From the NCBI RefSeq assembly GCF_040126055.1, contig NZ_CP143541.1, positions 186,001 through 250,000 of the forward strand: a DNA stretch of 64,000 nt, given 5' to 3'. The translations under genes were made by a program, and so were the position numbers. Position 1 is the first letter of the stretch. Every line of letters starts with the position of its first letter. Positions 8,571-16,901 of the stretch are shown here, one piece after another. The stretch comes from Pseudalkalibacillus sp. SCS-8 (GTDB taxonomy: Bacteria > Bacillota > Bacilli > Bacillales > Fictibacillaceae). The notes below the pieces were generated by a model. The model was not told where the DNA came from. It did not search any database and worked only from the letters and a program-made list of their open reading frames with translations.

Positions 8571-10081
8571 CCGCACATCCTATGACGATTACGGTGCTCG
8601 TCATCTATTTATTGCTCTTGCTCCTCATCGGGGTCGTGAGCTCGAAGAAAAGCTCGGGCGGATTGACGGATTTCTTCCTTGCTGGACGGGGTCTCGGTAA
8701 ATGGACGGTCGCCTTAAGTGCAGTTAGCTCAGGACGGAGTGGATGGCTCGTTCTTGGTGTGACAGGGATGGCCTATGCCAGCGGCCTGCTCGCTGTTTGG
8801 GCATTGGCAGGCTTCATTACGGTCGAAGTGTTCATGTTCTTCTTTGTGGCACGAAGGTTTCGAAAGTATAGTGAAAGTACTGACAGCATAACCGTTCCGG
8901 ATATCCTTGAAACCCGTTATCAGGATAAGACGAACATTTTACGTGTAACGAGTGCACTGATCATCGCATTTTTCATGGTTGCGTATGTAGGGAGTCAAGT
9001 TGTTGCAGGGGGAACAGCCTTCTCATCAACCTTAGGGTTCTCAACGACTGGCGGGATGTGGTTTACCGCGATTATCCTGTTGGCTTATACCGTATTAGGT
9101 GGCTTCCATGCTGTAAGTAAAACAGATGTCCTTCAAGCGGGCTTCATGTTTTTATCTCTCGTCGTTCTTCCGATCGTCGCGATTATCGGACTAGGCGGAT
9201 TCGGTCCCATCTTGGATGCGTTAAATGCGCAAGGCCCGTCTTACTATGGCATCTTCAGCTTCGGTTTCGGGGTTGCAATGAGCCTGGTCGGAATCGGATT
9301 CGGAAGTCCAGGAAACCCGCATATCCTCGTCCGTTATATGTCGTTGAAAAATATTAAAGAGATGAGACAAGCTGCTCTCATCGGATCCATCTGGAATGTT
9401 GTGATGGGTTGGGGTGCGATCATGGTCGGTTTAGCGGGCCGTGCATACTTCCCGAACATTTCTGATCTTCCGAACGAGAATCAGGAAGCAGTGTTCACGA
9501 CACTTGGAAGCGAATTGCTGAATCCTTTCTTCATGGGGATCCTGCTTGTCGCGATCTTAGCTGCGATCATGTCGAGCGCAGACAGTCAGCTCCTCGTCGG
9601 TTCAAGCTCCCTTGTCCGTGATGTCTATGACCGGTTGCTTGGTAAAGGGAAGACGCTGGATGGAAAGAGACTGGTCCTGTATAGTCGTATATCAATTGGT
9701 ATTCTTATGCTTCTTGCAGTGTGGCTTGCCTTTTCTGCACAAGAATTCGTCTTCTGGATGGTGCTTTTTGCATGGGGAGGTCTAGGTGCCTGCTTCGGAC
9801 CCGCACTCCTTCTGTCCTTTTACTGGAAAGGGACAACAAAGTGGGGCGTGTTCTCAGGCATGATCGTCGGCTTGATTACGGTCATCCTCGTTAAACAGCA
9901 GCCAGAATGGACACTGAAGTACATTCCTGACATGAAGGCACTTTTCTCTGATTTGTTGTTCGGCATCACGTATGAGGCAGTCCCAGGCTTTCTCATGTCG
10001 TTGATCGTAACCGTTGGAGTCAGCCTGTTTACGAAAAAACCTTCAAATGCTGAAGAAACGTTGGAAGATTTAGCGTCCTGA
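8567..10081 (+). CDS. Sodium:solute symporter (SSS family, PutP-like)
   Basis: 504-aa membrane protein with about 13 helices. SSS-family landmarks: GLTDFFLAGRGLGKW near residue 30, SAVSSGRSGWLVLGVTGMAYASGL (first core helix), GFGSPGNPHILVRYMS, and LAAIMSSADSQLLVGSSSLVRD, which includes the Na+-site serines. It most resembles proline/sodium symporters; substrate not proven. It is translationally coupled (ATGA) to the accessory peptide upstream and follows the OCD-family enzyme, a likely catabolic or biosynthetic partner. Confidence 0.9.
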   Translation: MTAHPMTITVLVIYLLLLLLIGVVSSKKSSGGLTDFFLAGRGLGKWTVALSAVSSGRSGWLVLGVTGMAYASGLLAVWALAGFITVEVFMFFFVARRFRKYSESTDSITVPDILETRYQDKTNILRVTSALIIAFFMVAYVGSQVVAGGTAFSSTLGFSTTGGMWFTAIILLAYTVLGGFHAVSKTDVLQAGFMFLSLVVLPIVAIIGLGGFGPILDALNAQGPSYYGIFSFGFGVAMSLVGIGFGSPGNPHILVRYMSLKNIKEMRQAALIGSIWNVVMGWGAIMVGLAGRAYFPNISDLPNENQEAVFTTLGSELLNPFFMGILLVAILAAIMSSADSQLLVGSSSLVRDVYDRLLGKGKTLDGKRLVLYSRISIGILMLLAVWLAFSAQEFVFWMVLFAWGGLGACFGPALLLSFYWKGTTKWGVFSGMIVGLITVILVKQQPEWTLKYIPDMKALFSDLLFGITYEAVPGFLMSLIVTVGVSLFTKKPSNAEETLEDLAS

Positions 10082-10148
10082 GGTTTACAAACATGATTGA
10101 AACAGCTTGTCTGTCGTGTCACACTGTCTGATAGGGAGTGTGAAGAAA

Positions 10149-10328
10149 GTGAAAATGACAGGACGCATGTGGTTGAGCGCTGTGCTAGGGTCAATCATGC
10201 TGTTCAGCATCGTATCTCTCCTTTTAGGAGAGATCCATTGGTATTTGCTGAACATCTTTTGGATCACTGCGCTGCTCATCAACTTCACCATATCGTACAA
10301 AGCACATAGAGATGCGAAAAAGAACTGA
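10149..10328 (+). CDS. Small membrane protein (59 aa), unknown
   Basis: GTG 10149 with AGGGAG about 10 bases upstream gives a 59-aa product with two hydrophobic segments (WLSAVLGSIMLFSIVSLLL and YLLNIFWITALLINFTI) joined by a GEIHW turn and a basic tail ending KAHRDAKKN. I recognise no family. It follows the symporter gene by 67 bases and is closed by a terminator, so it is probably the last gene of that operon. ATG 10155 is an alternative start. Confidence 0.6.
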   Translation: MKMTGRMWLSAVLGSIMLFSIVSLLLGEIHWYLLNIFWITALLINFTISYKAHRDAKKN

Positions 10329-10350
10329 CCTATCGTCAGTTCTTTTTTTG
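10319..10350 (+). terminator. Terminator of the symporter operon
   Basis: AGAACTGAC (10321-10329) / GTCAGTTCT (10335-10343), 5-nt loop, then TTTTTTT. The stop codon lies in the 5' arm. Confidence 0.9.
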
Positions 10351-10370
10351 CCCTCTTTTAACCATGATAT

Positions 10371-10552
10371 TTAAAGAAGCGTAAGGCGGCGACTCCAGCG
10401 GGAAAAGCAACAGCTGAAGACCCCGCAGATCCGAGGAATTAAGGTTCTTCGACTAGAAACCACCACGTCCTGTGGTGAACGTCGAAGCCACCACATCCTG
10501 TGGAAGTGAGGAGGCTGAAGCGTTGCCCGCGGAAAGCGTCCGCCTGAAGCTG
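10371..10552. repeat. Dispersed Bacillaceae repeat element, copy 1 (with an internal insertion)
   Basis: Bases 10377-10429 and 10508-10551 match, in inverted orientation, the element at 37521-37682 almost base for base. Shared landmarks are GCGTAAGGCGGCGACTCC, AGCTGAAGACCCCGCAGA and GGAAAGCGTCCGCCTGAAG. Copy 1 has about 78 different bases in the middle, including two near-identical CCACCAC(G/A)TCCTGTGG hairpins (about 10461-10503), where copy 2 has about 9. It lacks the terminal GGCTCTGTTA repeats. The two halves are imperfectly complementary, so the RNA could fold into a long hairpin. This gap otherwise holds an AT-rich palindrome AAAGCTTTTTTACAAAAAA at 10558-10576. Confidence 0.8.
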
Positions 10553-10604
10553 GTCAAAAAGCTTTTTTACAAAAAAGCTTTACTTTTTATGGAAAAGGTA
10601 GTAT

Positions 10605-10628
10605 GGTTAGTTACATAAGTAACCAACC
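10605..10628 (+). promoter_or_regulatory. Probable operator of the GntR/ABC operon
   Basis: GGTTAGTTAC (10605-10614)-ATAA-GTAACCAACC (10619-10628): a 24-bp palindrome with one mismatch, 53 bp upstream of the GntR-family start. Its position fits autoregulation by the gene product, as for YtrA-type repressors; inferred. Confidence 0.6.
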
Positions 10629-10680
10629 AACTAGCATATGCATATAAATACATCAGCAGTATTTGAAAGGAGGTTGCGGG

Positions 10681-11055
10681 TTGAAGCCTACATTAGATGA
10701 ATCTCAACCCATTTTTCATCAAATCGCTTCCATGATCAAAAATGATATCATCGATGGACGATTGCAGGAGGGAGAACGCGTACCTTCTACAAATGACTTG
10801 TCCCGCTTCTACAACATCAATCCTGCCACTGCCCGGAAAGGCCTGCAATCCCTTGTGGATGCAAACATCATTTATAAACAAAGAGGTGTCGGTATGTTTG
10901 TGAAAGAAGGAGCTAGACATCAATTGCTTGATCAGCGGAAAAAAGAGTTTTATTCAGAGTATGTGGCACCTTTGCTGCAAGAAGCAAAGCGAATCAACTT
11001 AAGCACGGAAACGGTCATTGAATTGATTTCAAAACATAAGGGGGAAGAAGGATGA
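10681..11055 (+). CDS. GntR-family transcriptional regulator, YtrA subfamily
   Basis: 124 aa, the short form typical of YtrA regulators that control ABC transporter operons: an N-terminal winged HTH (QPIFHQIASMIKNDIIDG then LQEGERVPSTNDLSRFYNINPATARKGLQ) and a short C-terminal dimerisation helix region. Start TTG 10681 has AAAGGAGG (10667-10674) 6 bases away; a TTG at 10663 lies upstream of the SD and is rejected. It is first in a three-gene operon, overlapping the ATPase by ATGA. The palindrome at 10605-10628 is its likely binding site. YtrA-type systems often respond to cell-wall-active agents; the inducer here is unknown. Confidence 0.9.
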   Translation: MKPTLDESQPIFHQIASMIKNDIIDGRLQEGERVPSTNDLSRFYNINPATARKGLQSLVDANIIYKQRGVGMFVKEGARHQLLDQRKKEFYSEYVAPLLQEAKRINLSTETVIELISKHKGEEG

Positions 11056-11927
11056 TTGAGCTAAGGCATGTAAGCTATGGATATAATGCAGAGCCAGTAT
11101 TGAAAGAGATTGATTTTAAAGAATCAGAGCCGATCATTACGTGTTTATGGGGGCGGAACGGTGCGGGAAAAACGACGTTGATGAAGCTCCTCGCCGGACT
11201 TTATGCCCCAAATGAGGGAGACATTTCTGTCATGGGAGAATCCCCATACAACAATGATCGTGCACAGAAGCACATTTGCTTCATGCAGGAGAATCACCCA
11301 CTGAATCCCGATTGGAAGGTACCGATGGCTTTGAAAATCGCGGAGGCTTATCATCCGAACTGGGATCAGGAAACGGCAGACCGACTGCTCAGCCTTTTCC
11401 AACTGCCTCACAACAAGAAAATCAAAGCACTCTCTAAAGGAATGAAAACGGGTCTTCAGCTCATCATCGGGTTATCAAGTCATGCGGACGTGACGATTTT
11501 GGATGAACCGACCAATGGATTGGATGCGGTCATCCGGAAAAAGTTTTATAAATTCCTTTTGGAAAGCTATGAAAATCATCCTCGCCTCATTTTACTTTCA
11601 ACCCATCATATCAATGAAATCCAGCCTTTGTGTGAATCCATCGCAGTAATCGACAACAAGAAAATGATGCTCCATGAGCCTATGGAAGTGTTACGGGAAC
11701 GAGGAATCCTGCTGACTGGAGATAAAGAAACGGTCGAGATGCTCACGAAACAGACGGAGGTATTGGAAAGAGAAGAGCTCGGGCATGTTGTCAGGGTCAT
11801 GATCGATGACATGTACACCGAAGAATGGCAGAGGAAAGCGGTACAACATCATGTAACCATTGAAAAAGCAGATCTCCAAGATTATTTGATCAATCGGACG
11901 AGTGAAAAGGAGGAGGTGCTCCAATGA
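11052..11927 (+). CDS. ABC transporter ATP-binding protein (YtrB-like)
   Basis: 291 aa. Walker A WGRNGAGKTTLMKLLAG near residue 35-51, Q-loop FMQENHPLN, signature LSKGMKTGLQL (LSKGM instead of LSGGQ, common in this subgroup), Walker B VTILDEPTNGLDA and switch LSTHHINE. The last 90 residues form a C-terminal extension of the kind seen in exporters of the YtrB/EcsA type. The start ATG 11052 overlaps the regulator's stop and the end overlaps the permease start (ATGA both times), so the three genes are translationally coupled. It pairs with the permease at 11924. Substrate unknown. Confidence 0.9.
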   Translation: MIELRHVSYGYNAEPVLKEIDFKESEPIITCLWGRNGAGKTTLMKLLAGLYAPNEGDISVMGESPYNNDRAQKHICFMQENHPLNPDWKVPMALKIAEAYHPNWDQETADRLLSLFQLPHNKKIKALSKGMKTGLQLIIGLSSHADVTILDEPTNGLDAVIRKKFYKFLLESYENHPRLILLSTHHINEIQPLCESIAVIDNKKMMLHEPMEVLRERGILLTGDKETVEMLTKQTEVLEREELGHVVRVMIDDMYTEEWQRKAVQHHVTIEKADLQDYLINRTSEKEEVLQ

Positions 11928-12616
11928 GTACGTTTCGCGGAACAGCAAGGCTGATTTACTTTGATATTTATGCCATTGCGAAGATCATGTGGCTTGTGAC
12001 GTTATTGATTGCTGTTGGATGGGTCATCTTGGGCTTGGCCTTCGATCTTTCAGGCTTTGAAACAACGATCGCAGGTCCCTTGTATGTCGGATTGTTCGTC
12101 GTTTATCCAATCTTGGCTGTGTCGACCAGCTTCCGTTATGCGACAGGCTTCGGGAGCACGCGGGTTCAATTTTTGAAGGTATTTTATCTCAGTGGAGTCG
12201 TGATGGTCATTGCCAACGTGGTCTTGTTCAATCTCCTTTATCGTGTTTTGGATGCGTTGACTGCAAATGGAATTCTGGGCTTCGGTTTCATGCATACTGC
12301 TGACATGACTTCATATGACTCTCTACTAGCCTATGTATGGATTGATTTGATGGCGGGACTTTTCCTATTCGGAATCAGCTTCCTTATCGCTTCCATTTGG
12401 TTCCGATTTGGATTCATACGTTTCCTCGTAGGCAGCACTGCAATTGGCTTTATCTTTTATTTCCTCCACGTCACAGGGGGATTAAAGACGTTCTACGAAT
12501 GGACCTTGACCCTGTCAGGGCTGACAGGATTCACATTGCTTGGTGGCATAGGGAGCATCCTATTACTTGCGACTTTCCCAGTTATGCGCCATGCACCGTT
12601 GAAAGAGAATACATGA
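11924..12616 (+). CDS. ABC transporter membrane subunit (6 TM, ABC-2-like)
   Basis: 230 aa with about six hydrophobic segments (for example IMWLVTLLIAVGWVILGLAF and LLGGIGSILLLATFPVM). No strong sequence motif, as usual for ABC-2-type permeases, but the ATGA overlap with the ATPase gene and the regulator-ATPase-permease order make it the partner of the YtrB-like protein. Ends 8 bases before a strong terminator. Confidence 0.75.
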   Translation: MSTFRGTARLIYFDIYAIAKIMWLVTLLIAVGWVILGLAFDLSGFETTIAGPLYVGLFVVYPILAVSTSFRYATGFGSTRVQFLKVFYLSGVVMVIANVVLFNLLYRVLDALTANGILGFGFMHTADMTSYDSLLAYVWIDLMAGLFLFGISFLIASIWFRFGFIRFLVGSTAIGFIFYFLHVTGGLKTFYEWTLTLSGLTGFTLLGGIGSILLLATFPVMRHAPLKENT

Positions 12617-12622
12617 GTATAA

Positions 12623-12655
12623 AAAAGACGTGCAGCCTCGTTGCACGTCTTCTTG
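12623..12655. terminator. Bidirectional terminator
   Basis: AAGACGTGCA (12625-12634) / TGCACGTCTT (12642-12651), 7-nt loop. A-run before and T-rich sequence after it let it serve both the ABC operon and the convergent siderophore-binding gene. Confidence 0.88.
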
Positions 12656-12657
12656 CA

Positions 12658-13626
12658 TTATTTGATTCCGAAATACTTTTCAATGTCGTCTAGTGTAAGG
12701 TTTGCTGCACGTACGCCGCCTGCTGTATTCCAGATTGCGTCACTTACGCGGTGTGCATTTCCTTCTTTCACAACCTCAAGGTTCTTCCATAGTGAATCGT
12801 TCGTCCATTCTTTTTCAGTTTGCGTCGCGTCACCTTCGCCTGTTTCAAATGTGAAGTAGAAGAGGATATCGCCATTCATATCCGGAATACGTTCCTTCGT
12901 CACTTCATCAGCGAATTTAGCTTGGTCCTGAGATTCAGGTCGTTTGAAGCCGATTTGCTCAAGGATGACACCCGAGAACGAATCCTTCATGTACATACGG
13001 ACTTTTCCAGGGAGGAAGCGGACAACAGATACTTCCTGGTTCACTTTGTCGCCAAGCTCACCTTTGATGTCTTCAACACGCTGGTCGAAGTCTGCCATGA
13101 CCTTGTTTCCTTCTTCTTCTTTATTCAACGCTTTTGCGTAAAGCTTGAAGTTTTCTTTCCAATCGCCCTTCAACGTTTCAGAAAATACAGTTGGTGCAAT
13201 TTCGTTTAACTGATCATAGAACTTCTCCTGGCGGAGCTTGTTCCCGATGATAAGGTCTGGTTTTAATGCTGCAATCGCTTCAAGATTGATGTCGGTTTCC
13301 GTTCCGACAACCTTCACATCTTTCATATCCTCTTTAATGTGATCGTACCAAGGATCACCTAACCAGGATTGGACAGCGCCGACTGGTGTTACGCCCATTG
13401 AAAGGAGCGCTTCAGTCCCTTCATTCGTCAGGATGACGACTTTCTCAGGTGTTTCAGGAATCTCAGTCGTACCCATTGCATGGTCAACCGTATAAGCAGT
13501 TGATTCCCCATTATCCTTTTCTTTCTCTTTATCGGATCCTTCATCCGTGGATCCACCACAAGCTGCAAGTGCAATGACAAGTGCAAGCATCAGTGCAGCG
13601 AAACGGAAGCCTTTCCATTTGTGCAT
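12658..13626 (-). CDS. Iron-siderophore ABC transporter substrate-binding lipoprotein (YfiY-like)
   Basis: 322 aa. Lipoprotein signal with lipobox LALVIALAACGGS (Cys about 23), then the Fer-siderophore/BtuF fold: TTEIPETPEKVVILTNEGTEALLSMGVTPVGAV, KPDLIIGNKLR, and VRFLPGKVRMYMKDSF. It captures ferric siderophore outside the membrane and delivers it to the permeases encoded divergently at 13806-15862. The arrangement (binding protein divergent from two permeases) is that of B. subtilis yfiY-yfiZ-yfhA, which transports hydroxamate/citrate-type siderophores; ligand not proven. Two Fur boxes in the 180-bp divergent region point to iron repression. No ATPase gene is nearby, so a shared ATPase is likely. 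Confidence 0.9.
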   Translation of the reverse strand: MHKWKGFRFAALMLALVIALAACGGSTDEGSDKEKEKDNGESTAYTVDHAMGTTEIPETPEKVVILTNEGTEALLSMGVTPVGAVQSWLGDPWYDHIKEDMKDVKVVGTETDINLEAIAALKPDLIIGNKLRQEKFYDQLNEIAPTVFSETLKGDWKENFKLYAKALNKEEEGNKVMADFDQRVEDIKGELGDKVNQEVSVVRFLPGKVRMYMKDSFSGVILEQIGFKRPESQDQAKFADEVTKERIPDMNGDILFYFTFETGEGDATQTEKEWTNDSLWKNLEVVKEGNAHRVSDAIWNTAGGVRAANLTLDDIEKYFGIK

Positions 13627-13653
13627 GTTTGTTCCTCCTCATTTATGTATGAT

Positions 13654-13674
13654 TGATAATGAATCTCATTCACA
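13654..13674 (-). promoter_or_regulatory. Fur box (siderophore-binding gene side)
   Basis: TGATAATGAATCTCATTCACA matches the TGATAATGATTCTCATTATCA Fur consensus at most positions. It lies 28 bp upstream of the binding-protein start. Confidence 0.85.
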
Positions 13675-13718
13675 ATTAGTAGTGTATAACCGATTTCGGC
13701 CATTGTCAACGATAAATT

Positions 13719-13739
13719 GATAATGATTCTCATTGACAG
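13719..13739 (+). promoter_or_regulatory. Fur box (permease side)
   Basis: TGATAATGATTCTCATTGACA matches the Fur consensus with only the last bases deviating; 67 bp upstream of the first permease start. Confidence 0.9.
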
Positions 13740-13805
13740 TTAGTGGTTACACTTATAGACTTGAATAGGAAACGTATATTTGGAGAAAGTGAAAGGTCCT
13801 TACAT

Positions 13806-14816
13806 ATGAAAGAGCTATTGAATACTAACGCAAAAAAAACAGCGGGAATTGTCCTCGGTTTCCTTCTCGTCATCGTTTTCATCGGAGCCAGTATTGTATA
13901 TGGCTATACGAAGGTAGACTGGGGGATGGTCTTGGACGCCTTCCAACGCTTTGATGGATCGAATGAACATATCATCATATTAGAAAGCCGCGTGCCGCGA
14001 GCGTTCATCGGGGCTGCAGTCGGTGCAAGCCTTGCAGTTGCAGGTGCATTGATGCAGGGGATCACACGTAACCCGCTCGCATCTCCGAGTATTTTCGGAA
14101 TCAATGCAGGGGCAGGCTTCTTCATTGTCTTAGCGGTTACGTTCTTTTCGGTATCTTCCATTCACCAATTTGCATGGATTGCGTTTTTCGGTGCGATGCT
14201 GACGTCACTTCTTGTTTATTTCTTAGGTACGCTTGGCAGGGACGGTCTGACCCCCGTCAAACTGACGCTGGCTGGAGCGGCAATGGCGGCTATGTTCGCT
14301 TCCTTGACGCAAGGTATGCTGGCTCTCAATGAAAAAGCATTGGATGAAGTCCTGTTCTGGCTGACCGGTTCTGTAGAGGGAAGAAAGCTTGAAATCCTGA
14401 CTGCAATGCTGCCGTATCTCCTCATTGGGTGGATCGGTTCATTGCTTCTTGCTCGTCAAATGAACATTTTATCGATGGGAGAAGAGGTTGCAGTAGGTCT
14501 TGGTCAAAAGACAGCACTTGTAAAAATAGGGGCTGCAGTGGTCATCGTCCTGCTCGCTGGATCGTCTGTTGCCATCGCGGGTCCTGTCGGCTTCATCGGA
14601 ATCGTCATCCCACATATCGCAAGGGGTCTCGTCGGTATCGATTATCGATGGGTCATCCCTTACAGTGCGCTGTTAGGGGCAATTTTACTGCTCATTGCAG
14701 ACATTGGTGCCCGTTACATCATCATGCCAAAGGAGGTTCCGGTCGGCGTCATGACTGCCTTGATCGGAACACCATTCTTTATCTATATTGCGAGAAGGGG
14801 GTTGAATAAACTGTGA
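13806..14816 (+). CDS. FecCD-family iron-siderophore permease (YfiZ-like)
   Basis: 336 aa from ATG 13806 (GAAAGG 9-10 bases upstream; the frame is open further upstream but crosses the Fur box). About nine to ten TM segments. FecCD hallmarks: ESRVPRAFIGAAVGASLAVAGALMQG, RNPLASPSIFGINAGAGF, AGPVGFIGIVIPHIARGLVG and the final GVMTALIGTPFFIYI. It forms a heterodimeric channel with the next gene; the stop overlaps that gene's GTG start (GTGA). Confidence 0.92.
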   Translation: MKELLNTNAKKTAGIVLGFLLVIVFIGASIVYGYTKVDWGMVLDAFQRFDGSNEHIIILESRVPRAFIGAAVGASLAVAGALMQGITRNPLASPSIFGINAGAGFFIVLAVTFFSVSSIHQFAWIAFFGAMLTSLLVYFLGTLGRDGLTPVKLTLAGAAMAAMFASLTQGMLALNEKALDEVLFWLTGSVEGRKLEILTAMLPYLLIGWIGSLLLARQMNILSMGEEVAVGLGQKTALVKIGAAVVIVLLAGSSVAIAGPVGFIGIVIPHIARGLVGIDYRWVIPYSALLGAILLLIADIGARYIIMPKEVPVGVMTALIGTPFFIYIARRGLNKL

Positions 14817-15862
14817 GACATTATCACCCCTTACGTACAAAATGGTTTTCGTATCTCGTCGATCAAAAAGCAGTACTCAGCATACTCGGTCTTCTTGTCG
14901 CAGCATTTGCGCTGCTCGTGATCAGTGTGGGTATCGGTGAGATGAAAATCCATCCTGTTGACGTTGTAAAAACATTTGTCGGTATGGGGACTGAAATGAA
15001 TGAGCTCGTCATCATGTCTTTCCGTTTGCCGAGAATCATATTAGCCCTGTTGGCGGGGATTGCACTGGCCGTATCAGGAGCGATCCTTCAAGGAATCATA
15101 CGGAATCCGCTTGCTTCACCTGATATCATCGGTATTACAGGAGGAGCGTCATTAGCAGTCGTAACCTTCCTGACTGTGTTCAGTGCACGAGGAACTGCAC
15201 TGACTGTCAGTATCAAGTGGCTCCCGGTTGCTGCATTTCTCGGAGCATTATTACTTGGTGTACTCGTCTATCTATTATCTTGGCGAAATGGCGTCACACC
15301 TGTACGACTCGTTTTAATCGGGATCGGTCTTGCAGCGGCTATGCAGGCCCTTACGAACATGATGATCCTGTTCGGTCCGTTGTATCTTGCATCACAAGCT
15401 CATATTTGGATTACAGGCAGTGTGAACGGGGCCAATTGGAGCCAGATCTCGACGCTTGCTCCTTGGGTGTTGCTGCTGTTGTTCCTCGTATGGATATATG
15501 CCCGCCGGTTGAACATACAGGAATTAGGAGAAGAAGTCGCGAAAGGCTTCGGCAGTATCGTCCAGCGAGATCGTATGATCCTTCTCCTGTTTAGTACCGC
15601 ACTTGCTGGTGGCGCAGTCGCCTTCGTTGGTGGAATCGGATTTGTCGGTCTGATTGCGCCTCATATATCCCGTAAACTTGTCGGCTCGTCGTTTGGGGCA
15701 TTGATCCCTGCCTCGGCTTTGGTTGGCGGTATCCTCGTAATGGGAGCGGATCTCATCGCAAGGACGGCCTTTTCACCTTTAGAGATCCCAGCCGGTGTGT
15801 TCACTTCGGCAATTGGTGCACCATACTTCATTTATCTCCTGTACCGGTCAAGGAATCAATAA
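14813..15862 (+). CDS. FecCD-family iron-siderophore permease (YfhA-like)
   Basis: 349 aa, second half of the permease pair. Motifs: FRLPRIILALLAGIALAVSGAILQG, RNPLASPDIIGITGGASL, GGIGFVGLIAPHISRKLVG, and the end GVFTSAIGAPYFIYLL. It starts at GTG 14813, overlapping the upstream gene by 4 bases, so the two are translationally coupled. Iron control is expected through the Fur box at 13719. Confidence 0.92.
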   Translation: MRHYHPLRTKWFSYLVDQKAVLSILGLLVAAFALLVISVGIGEMKIHPVDVVKTFVGMGTEMNELVIMSFRLPRIILALLAGIALAVSGAILQGIIRNPLASPDIIGITGGASLAVVTFLTVFSARGTALTVSIKWLPVAAFLGALLLGVLVYLLSWRNGVTPVRLVLIGIGLAAAMQALTNMMILFGPLYLASQAHIWITGSVNGANWSQISTLAPWVLLLLFLVWIYARRLNIQELGEEVAKGFGSIVQRDRMILLLFSTALAGGAVAFVGGIGFVGLIAPHISRKLVGSSFGALIPASALVGGILVMGADLIARTAFSPLEIPAGVFTSAIGAPYFIYLLYRSRNQ

Positions 15863-15894
15863 AAAGAAGCAGCCTGCGAGGGCTGCTTCTTTTG
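15862..15894. terminator. Bidirectional terminator
   Basis: GAAGCAGCC (15866-15874) / GGCTGCTTC (15881-15889), 6-nt loop, TTTTG after it and AAAAA before it; lies between convergent genes. Confidence 0.88.
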
Positions 15895-15908
15895 CTGTCG
15901 TGAAGGTC

Positions 15909-16670
15909 TTAAATGTGCACTTTGATGTCTGCATCCTTTTTCAATTCTTTCACGACTTTTTTCAGTTTTTCTTGTTTTTTCTGGTCTTCTAGTTGAGTTT
16001 TGATGTGTCCTTTGACCTCTTCGTATTTCGGTGCTTTATCACCTTGAGCTTGTTTCAGATTGTCGTAGAACTCCTTGATTTCTTTCTCTGAAGCTTCTTC
16101 GACACTGATTTCTTTTTCGACATATGTCGTATAGAGGATGCCTTTTGCAATCTCTTTCTTCAATTCTTCTTCAGTCAGATCATATTGCTTAAGTGCTTCT
16201 TGATACTTCTTGTCGTCTTTGAAGTTACCTTTGAAATCTTTGAACTGTTTGTCCACTTTTTCAGCAGATGCTTCATAGCCTTTCTTTTCTGCTTCCTGAA
16301 GGATGATTTCATATTCTACCATACTGTTTATGACCTGATCCTTCAGCTTTTTCGCTGTTTCCTCTTTGGTAGGATCCTGTCCCATTTGCTGATATTGCAT
16401 TTGAGAACGCTCTAGAAGTCGATTGTAATCAGTACCTTTAATTTCAGTGTCATTAACGGTAACGACAACTTTATCCTTCTCAACATGCTGTTCTTCAAGC
16501 TTCTTTTTCATTTTTTCAGGATCTTGCTGCTGGGGTTGTTCCGTTTTTTCACCAGCATTTTGCTTGTTTTCTGTATCTTTACCTTTATCTTTGCTTTCTT
16601 CTTCACCGCCACATGCAGTCAATGCAATAGCGAATAGGGCAGCGATCAGCCCATACATGATTTTTCTCAA
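15909..16670 (-). CDS. SurA N-terminal-domain lipoprotein (PrsA/SurA-like foldase without PPIase domain)
   Basis: 253 aa from TTG 16670, chosen because AAAGGAGA sits 6 bases upstream on the minus strand; an extension by 13 residues exists but has no SD. The signal ends with lipobox IALTACGGE, followed by a low-complexity Glu/Lys/Gln linker (to about residue 70), then a SurA_N-type helical domain: VVVTVNDTEIKGTDYNRLLERS, VINSMVEYEIILQEAEKKGY, and a charged coiled-coil end. There is no parvulin PPIase domain between the helices, so it is a chaperone-like lipoprotein rather than an isomerase. Expected outside the membrane, helping export or folding. Monocistronic. Confidence 0.85.
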   Translation of the reverse strand: MRKIMYGLIAALFAIALTACGGEEESKDKGKDTENKQNAGEKTEQPQQQDPEKMKKKLEEQHVEKDKVVVTVNDTEIKGTDYNRLLERSQMQYQQMGQDPTKEETAKKLKDQVINSMVEYEIILQEAEKKGYEASAEKVDKQFKDFKGNFKDDKKYQEALKQYDLTEEELKKEIAKGILYTTYVEKEISVEEASEKEIKEFYDNLKQAQGDKAPKYEEVKGHIKTQLEDQKKQEKLKKVVKELKKDADIKVHI

Positions 16671-16857
16671 GGAAATTCTCCTTTCGAGTTTTGTATTGTC
16701 GAGCATCATGCATCATGTGATGTCGATGCTTCTGCCTAAACCTTTCGAAAGAAGGTATAGGGTTTGCTTCCATATGGTAGATTTTACAACTCAAGGTGTG
16801 TAACCCCAATTAGTCATTAATGGTAATACAAATACGATCATACGTAAACCCCGGCAC

Positions 16858-16892
16858 CAAAAAAGAAAACAGCGTCTACCGTTAGACGCTGT
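16858..16892 (-). terminator. Terminator of the SDR gene (minus strand)
   Basis: ACAGCGTCTA (16869-16878) / TAGACGCTGT (16883-16892), tetraloop; on the minus strand it is followed by TTTTCTTTTTT. Confidence 0.88.
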
Positions 16893-16901
16893 CCCTGGTG
16901 G

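Noticed and set aside
10097..10309. Plus-strand frame overlapping the small membrane protein
   Set aside because: Shadow frame without SD; the two-helix frame from GTG 10149 has the SD and better composition.
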